This document shows positions 1 through 6,080 of a DNA stretch of 6,565 bases, in pieces. Below the pieces are notes generated by a model that saw nothing but the letters and a program-made list of their open reading frames with translations, was not told where the DNA came from and searched no databases. The position numbers and the translations under genes are program-made. The DNA lies in the NCBI GenBank assembly GCA_017462445.1, contig JAFTRB010000011.1, positions 1 to 6,565 of the forward strand. Direction: 5' to 3'. The DNA comes from Clostridia bacterium (lineage in GTDB: Bacteria > Bacillota_A > Clostridia > Oscillospirales > CAG-272). Each line of letters begins with the position of its first letter. The stretch's first letter is position 1.

Positions 1-78
1 CGTAACCGCAAAGATAAAACACAGCAACAACACCCATACCACTACTACAATAATAATCAAATTAATCGTTTTTTTCAT
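1..78 (-). CDS. Membrane-anchored or secreted protein, N-terminal fragment
   Basis: Only the first 26 codons are inside the window; the gene runs off the left edge. The peptide starts MKKTIN and continues as an unbroken run of about 20 hydrophobic residues (Ile, Val, Leu, Trp, Phe). This is a basic n-region plus membrane segment, fitting a signal anchor or signal peptide. A Cys sits at residue 20 after three leucines, but no Gly/Ala/Ser precedes it, so it is not a good lipobox. An in-frame ATG nine codons upstream (105-103) is possible, but it would leave only a few bases of leader after the promoter at 120-148, so the start at 78 is preferred although its ribosome site is weak. The product cannot be named from this fragment. 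Confidence 0.6.
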   Translation of the reverse strand, partial: MKKTINLIIIVVVVWVLLLCFIFAVT

Positions 79-119
79 CACGGCAGTACCCAATATATGC
101 TTCATATACTTTTTATTTA

Positions 120-148
120 ATTATATCATAGTTAAGTACATAGAGCAA
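120..148 (-). promoter_or_regulatory. Predicted sigma-A-type promoter for the left-edge membrane protein
   Basis: Read on the minus strand, a TTGCTC -35 box (148-143) is followed by a 17-base spacer and a perfect TATAAT -10 box (125-120). The expected transcription start is near 113, giving a leader of about 35 bases to the ATG at 78. The -35 is only a half match, so this rests mainly on the -10 box and the spacing. Confidence 0.5.
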
Positions 149-239
149 TGCAATTGATTCCAAAAGAGTGTTTTTCTCCCTTTTGCATAAGATGGCAGGA
201 GCTGTGTTGTGAAGCTTGCACATTTTTATAATCTCTATT

Positions 240-267
240 TTGACAAAATGTGTACAATGGGTACAAT
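240..267 (+). promoter_or_regulatory. Promoter-like sequence with no obvious gene downstream
   Basis: A perfect TTGACA (240-245), a 16-base spacer and TACAAT (262-267) form a good sigma-A-type promoter, with an expected start near 274. Downstream on this strand there is no start codon with a ribosome site. The transcript would pass through the hairpin at 302-331 and then run antisense into the 3' end of the M18 aminopeptidase gene. It could drive a short noncoding or antisense RNA, or be a chance match in AT-rich DNA. Confidence 0.35.
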
Positions 268-297
268 TCCGGCTTCAAGTTCATCAATATTCAAACA

Positions 298-331
298 GAA
301 AAAGCGAGGGCATTTTGCTTTGTCCTCGCTT
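298..331 (-). terminator. Rho-independent terminator of the M18 aminopeptidase gene
   Basis: The arms AAGCGAGG (302-309) and CCTCGCTT (324-331) are perfectly complementary, 8 base pairs with a loop of 14 bases that can extend the stem by two pairs past one mismatch. On the minus strand the stem runs directly into five T residues (303-299). It lies about 50 bases beyond the aminopeptidase stop codon at 384-386. On the plus strand the bases after the stem are GTGGTG, so it is not a convincing terminator in that direction. Confidence 0.75.
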
Positions 332-383
332 GTGGTGTTGGTTCTTTTAATAATATTTTATTTCCTCTTTAGTTCTTTGAATA

Positions 384-1679
384 TCACTTAAGCTCTACTG
401 TATCGCCCTTCTGGATTATTGCGGTGGAGAAGAAGGCGGTTAGGGCTGCGGTCATATCGGCAAGGTCGGTGGAGGCAGCAGTCTCGTTGGTGGAGTGCAT
501 TGCCAGCTGGGGCAGACCGATATCCACCGTGGGGATAGATACCTTTGTATCCGAGATGGAGCCGAGGGTGGAGCCTCCTGGGAGGTCTGCGCGGTTGTAG
601 TAAAGCTGGGTTTTGACATTCGCTCTTTTGCAAAGCTCGGAGAAGATTGCGTGAGAGACGCTGTCGGTGGCATAACGCTGTGAGGCGTTGAACTTGATTA
701 CTATTCCATTACCGAGAATTGGAGCGTTTTCCGGATCGGACAGCTCGGGGTGGTTGGGGTGCTTGGCGTGGGCATTATCTGCCGAAACCATAAAGCTGGA
801 GGCTAGGAGCTTCAGATATTCCTCCTCGCTAACACAAAGACGGCGGAGGGTGTCAAAGAGGAAGGTGGAGGCTGCGCCCTGACGGGTAGATGAGCCTACT
901 TCCTCGTTGTCGAACACTGCGAGAACGGGGGTAGCAGTGCTTTGCTCTGCCCCAAGGAAGGCGGTAAGCGAGGTATAGACACAGCCGAGGTCATCAAGAC
1001 GGGGACAGAGTATAAACTCGCTGTCAGTGCCGATTACCCTTCCCTCTTCTCTATTATAAAGAATGAGATCCTGGCTTAGTATATCGCATTCCTCTACATC
1101 AAGCCAGCGCGCGATGCGAGCCATCAGGCTTTCCCTGCCCTGAGTGGAATATAAGGGGTATAGGTCAACATTAAGCTTGGGGCCGAAGCTCTCGTTTACA
1201 ACGCGGTTGAGGTGTATGGCAAGGCTGGGGATCGTGCAAAGGTCATAGTCGAGGTTTACAAGCTCTGCCCTTATCCCACGCTCGGTGCGCACCATTACTC
1301 TGCCGGCTACGGAGAGGGGTCTATCGAACCAGGAGTAGAGGATTGGGCCGCCGTATTTTTCCACATCCAGGGTGACATATGCGCCATTGCGGTCCACATT
1401 CTGCTTTACACGAAAGGCAGGAAAATCCGAGTGAGAGGCGCAGATATTGAAGCCTGTGGCGTTCTCTACTGCGCGGAAGGCGATAAGAGATGAGCCGCCG
1501 CGAGTGGTGAAATAGCCCTTCCCATTTTCTATCTGCCAGGTGTCCCCCTCAAAAAGCTCGGTAAAGCCATTATCAAGAAGGCTCTCGCGGAGGGAGGAAA
1601 TTGTGTGGAAAGCGGAGGGGGAATTTTTGATAAAGCGGAATAGTCCCTCTCTTATATCTTCATTAGAATAATTTGTCAT
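384..1679 (-). CDS. apeB: M18 family aminopeptidase (aspartyl aminopeptidase type)
   Basis: This is a 431-residue cytosolic zinc exopeptidase that removes N-terminal residues from peptides, with acidic residues preferred in characterised relatives. All M18 landmarks are visible: SHSDFPAFR with metal-ligand His83, WFDRPLSVAGRV (117-128), IHLNR with His156, CPRLDDL with Asp229, FDNEEVGS with catalytic Glu259 and ligand Glu260, SADNAHAKHPNHPE with Asp301, GGSTLGSI (368-375), and AMHSTNE with His395. These match the ligand order H-D-E/E-D-H known from human DNPEP. The length is typical of bacterial members and nothing is missing. The start is supported by AGAGGA at 1693-1688, eight bases upstream, and by a strong promoter. 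The gene stands alone on its strand, divergent from the pepD-like operon, and ends with its own terminator. Substrate preference is not readable from sequence; apeB is the usual label for bacterial M18 enzymes. Confidence 0.95.
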   Translation of the reverse strand: MTNYSNEDIREGLFRFIKNSPSAFHTISSLRESLLDNGFTELFEGDTWQIENGKGYFTTRGGSSLIAFRAVENATGFNICASHSDFPAFRVKQNVDRNGAYVTLDVEKYGGPILYSWFDRPLSVAGRVMVRTERGIRAELVNLDYDLCTIPSLAIHLNRVVNESFGPKLNVDLYPLYSTQGRESLMARIARWLDVEECDILSQDLILYNREEGRVIGTDSEFILCPRLDDLGCVYTSLTAFLGAEQSTATPVLAVFDNEEVGSSTRQGAASTFLFDTLRRLCVSEEEYLKLLASSFMVSADNAHAKHPNHPELSDPENAPILGNGIVIKFNASQRYATDSVSHAIFSELCKRANVKTQLYYNRADLPGGSTLGSISDTKVSIPTVDIGLPQLAMHSTNETAASTDLADMTAALTAFFSTAIIQKGDTVELK

Positions 1680-1713
1680 AGTCGATATCCTCTTTTTATA
1701 TATTTACAAAAAC

Positions 1714-1742
1714 ATTTTACTACTTATTTTATAAAATGTCAA
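1714..1742 (-). promoter_or_regulatory. Promoter of the M18 aminopeptidase gene
   Basis: On the minus strand a perfect TTGACA -35 (1742-1737), a 17-base spacer and a TAAAAT -10 (1719-1714) lie upstream of the gene. The expected transcription start is near 1707, giving a leader of about 28 bases that includes the AGAGGA ribosome site. An inverted repeat, CATTTTA (1713-1719) with TAAAATG (1732-1738), overlaps the -10 and the edge of the -35. It may be incidental in such AT-rich DNA. Confidence 0.75.
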
Positions 1743-1750
1743 CTTTTAGG

Positions 1751-1779
1751 TTGAAAAATAGATGGATTTGAGTTAAAAT
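1751..1779 (+). promoter_or_regulatory. Promoter of the pepD-M29-radical SAM operon
   Basis: TTGAAA (1751-1756), a 17-base spacer and TAAAAT (1774-1779) form a near-consensus sigma-A promoter. The expected start is near 1786, about 26 bases before the pepD-like start codon. Its -35 lies only eight bases from the -35 of the divergent aminopeptidase promoter, so the two polymerase sites face away from each other and probably influence each other. The sequence TCAAC-TTTTAG-GTTGA (1739-1754) is an imperfect operator-like palindrome. Its arms largely coincide with the two opposed -35 boxes. Confidence 0.7.
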
Positions 1780-1811
1780 AGGAATGTAATTATGTATTAA
1801 AGGAGTTTTTT

Positions 1812-3299
1812 ATGCTTAGTATACCCGAATATAAGGATGCCGAAAGGCTGTTTTCCTACTTTGAGGCATTCTCAAAAATCCCCCACGGCTCGGGAAACAC
1901 CCGTGCTATCGCCGACTTCTTTGTTGGATTTGCGAAGGAGAGAGGTCTTGACTGTTACAGAGATGAAAGCGACAATGTTGTCATACGCAAGGGGGCTACG
2001 CCCGGCTACGAGGACAGGCCGACCGTAATAATACAGGGACACCTGGATATGGTGGCGGTTAAGAAGAGCGGAGCCGATATTGATATGGAGCGTGATGGGC
2101 TTACCCTCTACCGTGACGGCGACTTTATCCGCGCCAAGGATACCTCCCTCGGCGGTGACGACGGAGTAGCTCTTATGTACGCTATGGCGCTGCTTGACAG
2201 CAAGGATATTCCCCACCCTGCCATTGAGGCGGTCTTTACCTCTGACGAGGAGGTTGGCCTTTTGGGTGCGACCGCAATCAAGCCCGAGGCTATAAAGGGC
2301 AGATTGCTTATAAATGTGGACTCGGATGCCGAGGGAATACTTACCGTTGGCTGTGCAGGCGGTGTAAGAAGCGATATTGCTATGCCCGTCAGCTATGAGG
2401 AGAACCGCTATCCCAAGGCATACCGCGTCAGGCTCTATGGCTTCAAGGGCGGTCACAGCGGTATTGAGATCGACAAGGGGCGCGCGAACGCAATAAAGGT
2501 ATTTGCCGAGTTGCATAACTGCATCTTTGATATGCGGATTGCCGAAATGTCGGGCGGAAATGCGGACAATGCTATCCCTCGCGAGTGCGGAGCTATTATC
2601 TGCGCAGGCGAGGACTATCCCGAAAAGCTTAAGGTGATGCTTGAAAAGCGCCGCGGTATGCTTGCGGTCATGCCAGATGTTCCCTTTAACGAATTAAAGG
2701 AGATGGACAAGAACGGCAAGACGCTTGCCGAGCTTGAGCCTGATGTGAATATTGAGATATGCGAGGTTGAGCCGCCAAAAATGGCGCTTGACGAGGGAAG
2801 CACCGAGCAGCTTATCGCACTGCTTGTTTCTCTGCCAAGCGGTGTTATGGCTATGAGCAAGGCTCTGCCCGATTTGGTAGAGACCTCGCTTAATATGGGA
2901 ATGTTCAGCCTTGGCGAGAGGGCCTGTGTCTCCTTCTCGGTGAGAAGCGCTGTTGGCGAGGAGAAGAAAAGGCTCTGCAAGAGGCTACACGAGATTGCCG
3001 ACAAGTACAACGCCGATTACAGCGAGAGAGGCGCTTACCCTGCCTGGGAGTACCGCGAGGACTCACATCTGAGAGATGTGATGGTTGATGTGTACAAGAG
3101 GATGTACGGCAATAGCCCCAAGGTCGTCACAATTCACGCAGGGCTTGAATGCGGACTGTTCGCAGAAAAGCTTGAGGGGCTGGACTGTGTCTCTATCGGT
3201 CCCGACAACTACGATATTCACACAACCGAGGAGAGGCTTTCCATATCCTCCTCCGTGAGGGTTTGGGAATATATCAAGGAGATACTTAAGGAAATATAA
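1812..3299 (+). CDS. pepD: Aminoacyl-histidine dipeptidase, PepD-like (M20C)
   Basis: This 495-residue cytosolic metal-dependent dipeptidase of the PepD (peptidase D, carnosinase-like) family splits Xaa-His and other dipeptides; E. coli PepD has 485 residues. The catalytic domain shows IIQGHLDMV (His77, Asp79), LGGDDGV (bridging Asp116), FTSDEEVGLLGA (catalytic Glu146, ligand Glu147), NVDSDAEG (Asp170), and near the C-terminus DIHTTEE (His470), which together supply the full two-metal site. The inserted lid/dimerisation domain starts around GGHSGIEIDKGRANA (213-227), includes NADNAIPRE (250-258), and is followed by IHAGLECGLF (441-450). The start is fixed by AAAGGAG at 1799-1805, six bases before the ATG. 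It is the first gene of the plus-strand operon, 13 bases ahead of the M29 aminopeptidase, so dipeptides left by aminopeptidases could be finished by this enzyme. The exact dipeptide preference is not visible. Confidence 0.95.
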   Translation: MLSIPEYKDAERLFSYFEAFSKIPHGSGNTRAIADFFVGFAKERGLDCYRDESDNVVIRKGATPGYEDRPTVIIQGHLDMVAVKKSGADIDMERDGLTLYRDGDFIRAKDTSLGGDDGVALMYAMALLDSKDIPHPAIEAVFTSDEEVGLLGATAIKPEAIKGRLLINVDSDAEGILTVGCAGGVRSDIAMPVSYEENRYPKAYRVRLYGFKGGHSGIEIDKGRANAIKVFAELHNCIFDMRIAEMSGGNADNAIPRECGAIICAGEDYPEKLKVMLEKRRGMLAVMPDVPFNELKEMDKNGKTLAELEPDVNIEICEVEPPKMALDEGSTEQLIALLVSLPSGVMAMSKALPDLVETSLNMGMFSLGERACVSFSVRSAVGEEKKRLCKRLHEIADKYNADYSERGAYPAWEYREDSHLRDVMVDVYKRMYGNSPKVVTIHAGLECGLFAEKLEGLDCVSIGPDNYDIHTTEERLSISSSVRVWEYIKEILKEI

Positions 3300-3312
3300 C
3301 AGGAGACAAAAA

Positions 3313-4539
3313 ATGACAAAGACAAGGCTTAAGAAATATGCAAATCTTATCGCTCGAAAGGGCGTAAATATTCAAAAGGGGCAGGAGGTTATGATTACCG
3401 CCGGACTGGATCAGCCCGAATTTGTAAAAATGGTGGTTGACGAGTGCTATAAGGCCGGCGCGTCCAAGGTGACTGTCGACTTTACCTATGAGCCTCTTAT
3501 GCGCTCGCACGTGCGCTATTGCTCGGCAAAGGTGCTTGGCAGGCTTGATGAATGGCAGATCAAGAGGTGGGAGCATCAGGTGGAGGTATTGCCCTGCAAG
3601 ATTTATCTCATCTCCGAGGACCCGGATGCGCTGGAGGGCATCGACCAGCAGAAGTATGCCCGCGCTATGGCAGAGAGAAGCAAGACCATCAAGCCCATAA
3701 GGGCCAAAATGGAAAACAAGTATCAGTGGTGTATTGCCGCCGTTCCCGGCAAGGAGTGGGCAAAAAAGATATTCCCCGGGGAAAGAGCAAGCGTTGCCAT
3801 AGAAAAGCTTTGGGAGGCAATTCTTGCAACCTCCAGGGTTGACGACGACCCCATTGCTGCCTGGGACAGACATAACGAGGATTTGGCAAAGAGATGCGAG
3901 TATCTCAACTCGCTCGGCATAGACGAGGTGCATATCACATCCTCGAATGGTACGGATATCCGCATCGGGCTTATTCCCGAGGGAATCTTTGCCGGTGGCG
4001 GCGAAAATGCAGAGGGCTCGGGTATTTACTTTAACCCCAACATTCCCTCCGAGGAGGTATTTACCTCGCCTATGAAGGGCAGAGCCGAGGGTATTGTTTA
4101 CTCCTCCCGCCCCCTTGCCTGCAACGGCAACCTTATCGAGAACTTCTGGATGAAATTTGAAGGAGGCAGGGTTGTTGAGTGTGGCGCGGAAAAGAATGCC
4201 GAGACTCTTGAGGAGCTTATCAAGATGGACGATAACGCCGGCTATCTTGGCGAGGTTGCCCTCGTTCCCTACTCCTCTCCAATAAGAGAGAGCGGGCTAT
4301 TGTTCTTTAACACGCTCTTTGACGAGAACGCAGCCTGCCATCTGGCGCTGGGACGCGGCTTTACCAACCTGCTCCGCGGATATGAGAATATGACCGAGGA
4401 GGAAAGACACGCCAAGGGCATCAATGACTCGGTCATACATGAGGACTTTATGATTGGAAGCGTTGATACCTCTATTGTTGCCACCACCCGTGATGGCAGA
4501 GAGGTAAAAATATTTGAGGACGGCGAGTGGGCGTTTTAA
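3313..4539 (+). CDS. M29 family aminopeptidase (AmpS/PepS type)
   Basis: This 408-residue protein is a cytosolic, two-metal leucyl/broad-specificity aminopeptidase of family M29 (aminopeptidase T, AmpS and PepS relatives). The opening RLKKYANLIARKGVNIQKGQ is the typical family N-terminus. The metal site lies in the C-terminal half: PSEEVFTSPMKGRAEG (245-260) with Glu248, YLGEVALVP (311-319) with Glu314, ACHLALGRGF (341-350) with His343, and VIHEDFMIGS (374-383) with His376 and Asp378. Spacing matches Thermus aminopeptidase T as I recall it (E250, E316, H345, Y352, H376, D378), except that the position equivalent to Tyr352 is Phe350. AGGAGA at 3301-3306, six bases before the ATG, supports the start. 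The gene follows the pepD-like gene after 13 bases and is surely cotranscribed. Its stop is 30 bases before the next gene. Confidence 0.93.
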   Translation: MTKTRLKKYANLIARKGVNIQKGQEVMITAGLDQPEFVKMVVDECYKAGASKVTVDFTYEPLMRSHVRYCSAKVLGRLDEWQIKRWEHQVEVLPCKIYLISEDPDALEGIDQQKYARAMAERSKTIKPIRAKMENKYQWCIAAVPGKEWAKKIFPGERASVAIEKLWEAILATSRVDDDPIAAWDRHNEDLAKRCEYLNSLGIDEVHITSSNGTDIRIGLIPEGIFAGGGENAEGSGIYFNPNIPSEEVFTSPMKGRAEGIVYSSRPLACNGNLIENFWMKFEGGRVVECGAEKNAETLEELIKMDDNAGYLGEVALVPYSSPIRESGLLFFNTLFDENAACHLALGRGFTNLLRGYENMTEEERHAKGINDSVIHEDFMIGSVDTSIVATTRDGREVKIFEDGEWAF

Positions 4540-4569
4540 GAGCATCCAAAAGCCTTCCTTGGAGGTATT

Positions 4570-5175
4570 ATGAAAAGAGTTATACGCGAGGGCGTTTTTG
4601 AGACAAACAGCTCCTCTACCCATAGTGTTTCCTTTGTAAGAAGAGAGGACTCTAACCCGGACGAGGAATCAAGCTATGAGCTTCATTCCCCTCTTTCAAA
4701 GCTAATATTCCTGATAGGTCTTATAGAAAACGCAAGGAGAAGCGAAAGATATTATGACGGCGAGGAGGACATCATTGACGAAATACCCGACCTGTATGTT
4801 GATATGGACGAGGATATTCTGCCGTTGAACTCGCTGGCTAATATCTGCAAAAACCTCCTGAATGCCGTGAAGGACGAATATATGTCAATTGAAGGCATCG
4901 ACGAAGAGGAGATGAATAAACGGATTGCAGAATCTCCTTTTTCTTACGAGGGAAAATGCCTTTGTCGTAACTTTTTCGAAGACGATGTGCTGGACTCCTG
5001 TACCTGCCCCTTCGAGGGCTATTCGGGCATTGTAAACAGCCTGAAGCTTTATAGACTATATACCAAAAATGAGTTTGCCGAATATGCGAGATGGTTCCTT
5101 GCTCCCGAGCAGAAATTTGTGCTTAAGGAATACTGGTGCGGTATGCAGCTTATTTGCAGCGGCGAGGTATACTGA
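4570..5175 (+). CDS. Uncharacterised protein with FETNSSSTHS N-terminal motif and paired CxC sites
   Basis: This 201-residue soluble protein has no enzyme fold I recognise. The N-terminus MKRVIREGVFETNSSSTHSV carries a motif (R-x-G-x-FETNSSS-[ST]-HS) that I recall from many unannotated bacterial and phage proteins of unknown role. Residues 26-34 and 64-82 are strongly acidic. C130-x-C132 and C144-x-C146 sit 11 residues apart, a plausible zinc or Fe-S site or a redox/modification target. Further cysteines are at 93, 190 and 196. There is no signal peptide or membrane segment. GGAGGT at 4561-4566 precedes the ATG by only three bases, a short but strong ribosome site. The gene lies 30 bases after the M29 aminopeptidase, and its TGA overlaps the ATG of the radical SAM gene. 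This pairing is the main clue to its job: it may be the substrate or partner of that enzyme, but this is inference. Confidence 0.85.
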   Translation: MKRVIREGVFETNSSSTHSVSFVRREDSNPDEESSYELHSPLSKLIFLIGLIENARRSERYYDGEEDIIDEIPDLYVDMDEDILPLNSLANICKNLLNAVKDEYMSIEGIDEEEMNKRIAESPFSYEGKCLCRNFFEDDVLDSCTCPFEGYSGIVNSLKLYRLYTKNEFAEYARWFLAPEQKFVLKEYWCGMQLICSGEVY

Positions 5176-6038
5176 TGGCAAAGCTTATAGCGTGCTATCA
5201 AAACGGAAACTATACAGTCACGCTCTATGATGACGGCACAAAGGTAAAAGAGACGGAGGAGGAGGCTTTTATTCCCCGTTTCCCTGATAGCATAGATCTG
5301 AAGATAACAGACAGATGCGACAGAGGCTGCCCGATGTGCCACGAGGACTCGCGCCCCGATGGCAAGCACGCAAGCCTGGATGCCCCCTTTCTTGACAGGC
5401 TTGTTGGTGGCACTGAGCTGGCTATCGGTGGTGGAAATCCCCTTTGCCACCCGGGGCTTGATGGGCTGCTTGAAAGGATGCGGGAGAGGTCTGTTATATG
5501 CAATATTACGGTTAACGAGGGACATTTGCCCAAGTATCGCGAAAGACTCCTTTCCCTTCGTCGCAAGGGGCTTATCCACGGGATAGGCGTTTCGGTAAGC
5601 CGGGCCAATGGGGATACCGTAGATTTCCTAAAGAGCGAGGGAGCGGTAGCGCATCTTATCGCAGGACTTGTAACTCCTCCGCTTATTAATAAGCTGGAGG
5701 GGGCGAGCGTGCTTTTCCTCGGCTATAAAAAAATAAGGCGTGGCGCAGAATACCATTCGCCCTTAATTGAAAAGCGAATAGACTGGCTTCGCGGTGTGAT
5801 GCCGCGCCTGCTCGGTCATTTTGGCAGAGTGAGCTTTGACAACTTGGCTATTGAGCAGCTTGGGGTGAAAGAGTTCCTTTCGCCCGAGAGATTTGCCGAA
5901 TGCTATATGGGTGATGACGGAGAAAGCACGATGTATGTGGATTTAGTCAGGCGGGAGTTTGCAAAAAGCTCCACAGCCCTCGAGCGCTTCCCTCTTCTTG
6001 ATAGCGCTGAATTGATGCTTCGGAAAATAAGACAATAA
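5175..6038 (+). CDS. Radical SAM protein of unknown function, single-cluster type
   Basis: This is a 287-residue radical SAM enzyme. DLKITDRCDRGCPMCHEDS (41-59) holds the CX3CX2C motif (Cys48, Cys52, Cys55) that binds the 4Fe-4S cluster cleaving S-adenosylmethionine. It is followed by PDGKHASLD (61-69), AIGGGNP (83-89, equivalent to the GGE SAM-binding motif) and NITVNEGH (110-117, a later barrel strand). The C-terminal part has FDNLAIEQL (221-229) and YMGDDGESTMYVDLVRREF (244-262). There is no C-terminal cysteine cluster, so no SPASM or auxiliary-cluster domain; remaining cysteines (7, 91, 109, 243) are scattered. I recall similar proteins in Firmicutes and phages, all without assigned reaction. 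The ATG at 5175 was chosen over an in-frame upstream ATG at 5136 because it sits in a TGATG stop-start overlap, has GAGG at 5164-5167, and begins the conserved-looking MAKLIACYQNGNYTVTLYDDG. It is probably translationally coupled to the upstream gene. Confidence 0.88.
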   Translation: MAKLIACYQNGNYTVTLYDDGTKVKETEEEAFIPRFPDSIDLKITDRCDRGCPMCHEDSRPDGKHASLDAPFLDRLVGGTELAIGGGNPLCHPGLDGLLERMRERSVICNITVNEGHLPKYRERLLSLRRKGLIHGIGVSVSRANGDTVDFLKSEGAVAHLIAGLVTPPLINKLEGASVLFLGYKKIRRGAEYHSPLIEKRIDWLRGVMPRLLGHFGRVSFDNLAIEQLGVKEFLSPERFAECYMGDDGESTMYVDLVRREFAKSSTALERFPLLDSAELMLRKIRQ

Positions 6039-6064
6039 AAAAAGGAGCCTAAGCTCCTTTTTTT
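6037..6064. terminator. Bidirectional terminator between radical SAM and oxidoreductase genes
   Basis: Seven A residues (6037-6043), GGAGC (6044-6048), a CTAA loop, GCTCC (6053-6057) and seven T residues (6058-6064) form a fully symmetric 12-pair hairpin with a T-run on either strand. It ends the plus-strand operon and also serves the converging minus-strand oxidoreductase, whose stop is 17 bases away. The radical SAM stop codon TAA (6036-6038) lies partly inside the hairpin. Confidence 0.93.
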
Positions 6065-6080
6065 ATGTAAAGAGAAATAA

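Larger units (their letters stand above)
79..383. other. Intergenic region of about 300 bases without a convincing gene
   Basis: This AT-rich stretch lies between the left-edge membrane protein and the 3' end of the M18 aminopeptidase. It holds the promoter of the left gene (120-148), a plus-strand promoter-like pair of boxes (240-267), a short GTACAAT direct repeat (252-258 and 261-267) and a stem-loop terminator for the minus-strand aminopeptidase (about 298-331). A 60-codon GTG-started reading frame crosses it, but it overlaps the terminator and is not called. No known RNA family was recognised. Confidence 0.6.

Noticed and set aside
161..186. Imperfect CAAAAG / CTTTTG inverted repeat
   Set aside because: The short arms are A/T-dominated and no T-run follows; likely chance in AT-rich intergenic DNA.
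252..267. GTACAAT direct repeat with a nine-base period
   Set aside because: Two short copies in AT-rich DNA, one of them part of a -10-like box; too short to call a repeat element or binding array.
209..391. 60-codon plus-strand reading frame starting with GTG, with AGGAG upstream and a hydrophobic C-terminus
   Set aside because: It contains the terminator hairpin of the minus-strand aminopeptidase, has a promoter inside it rather than before it, and overlaps the aminopeptidase 3' end. The hydrophobic tail is explained by T-rich DNA. A small membrane peptide cannot be fully excluded.
1872..2516. 214-codon minus-strand open frame opposite the pepD-like gene
   Set aside because: The plus strand encodes a full M20C enzyme with all metal ligands. 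The antisense frame has no recognisable domain and no ribosome site that stands out, so it is a codon-bias shadow.
3286..3933. 215-codon minus-strand open frame opposite the M29 aminopeptidase
   Set aside because: It is antisense to a gene with clear family motifs, with no protein family resemblance of its own.
4546..4562. CCAA-N9-TTGG inverted repeat between the M29 and FETNSSSTHS genes
   Set aside because: Only four base pairs, no T-run, and it overlaps the next ribosome site. It is not a credible terminator or attenuator.
5136..5174. Upstream in-frame ATG adding 13 residues to the radical SAM protein
   Set aside because: It would overlap the preceding gene by 40 bases and lacks a good ribosome site, while the ATG at 5175 has GAGG upstream and a typical TGATG coupling.
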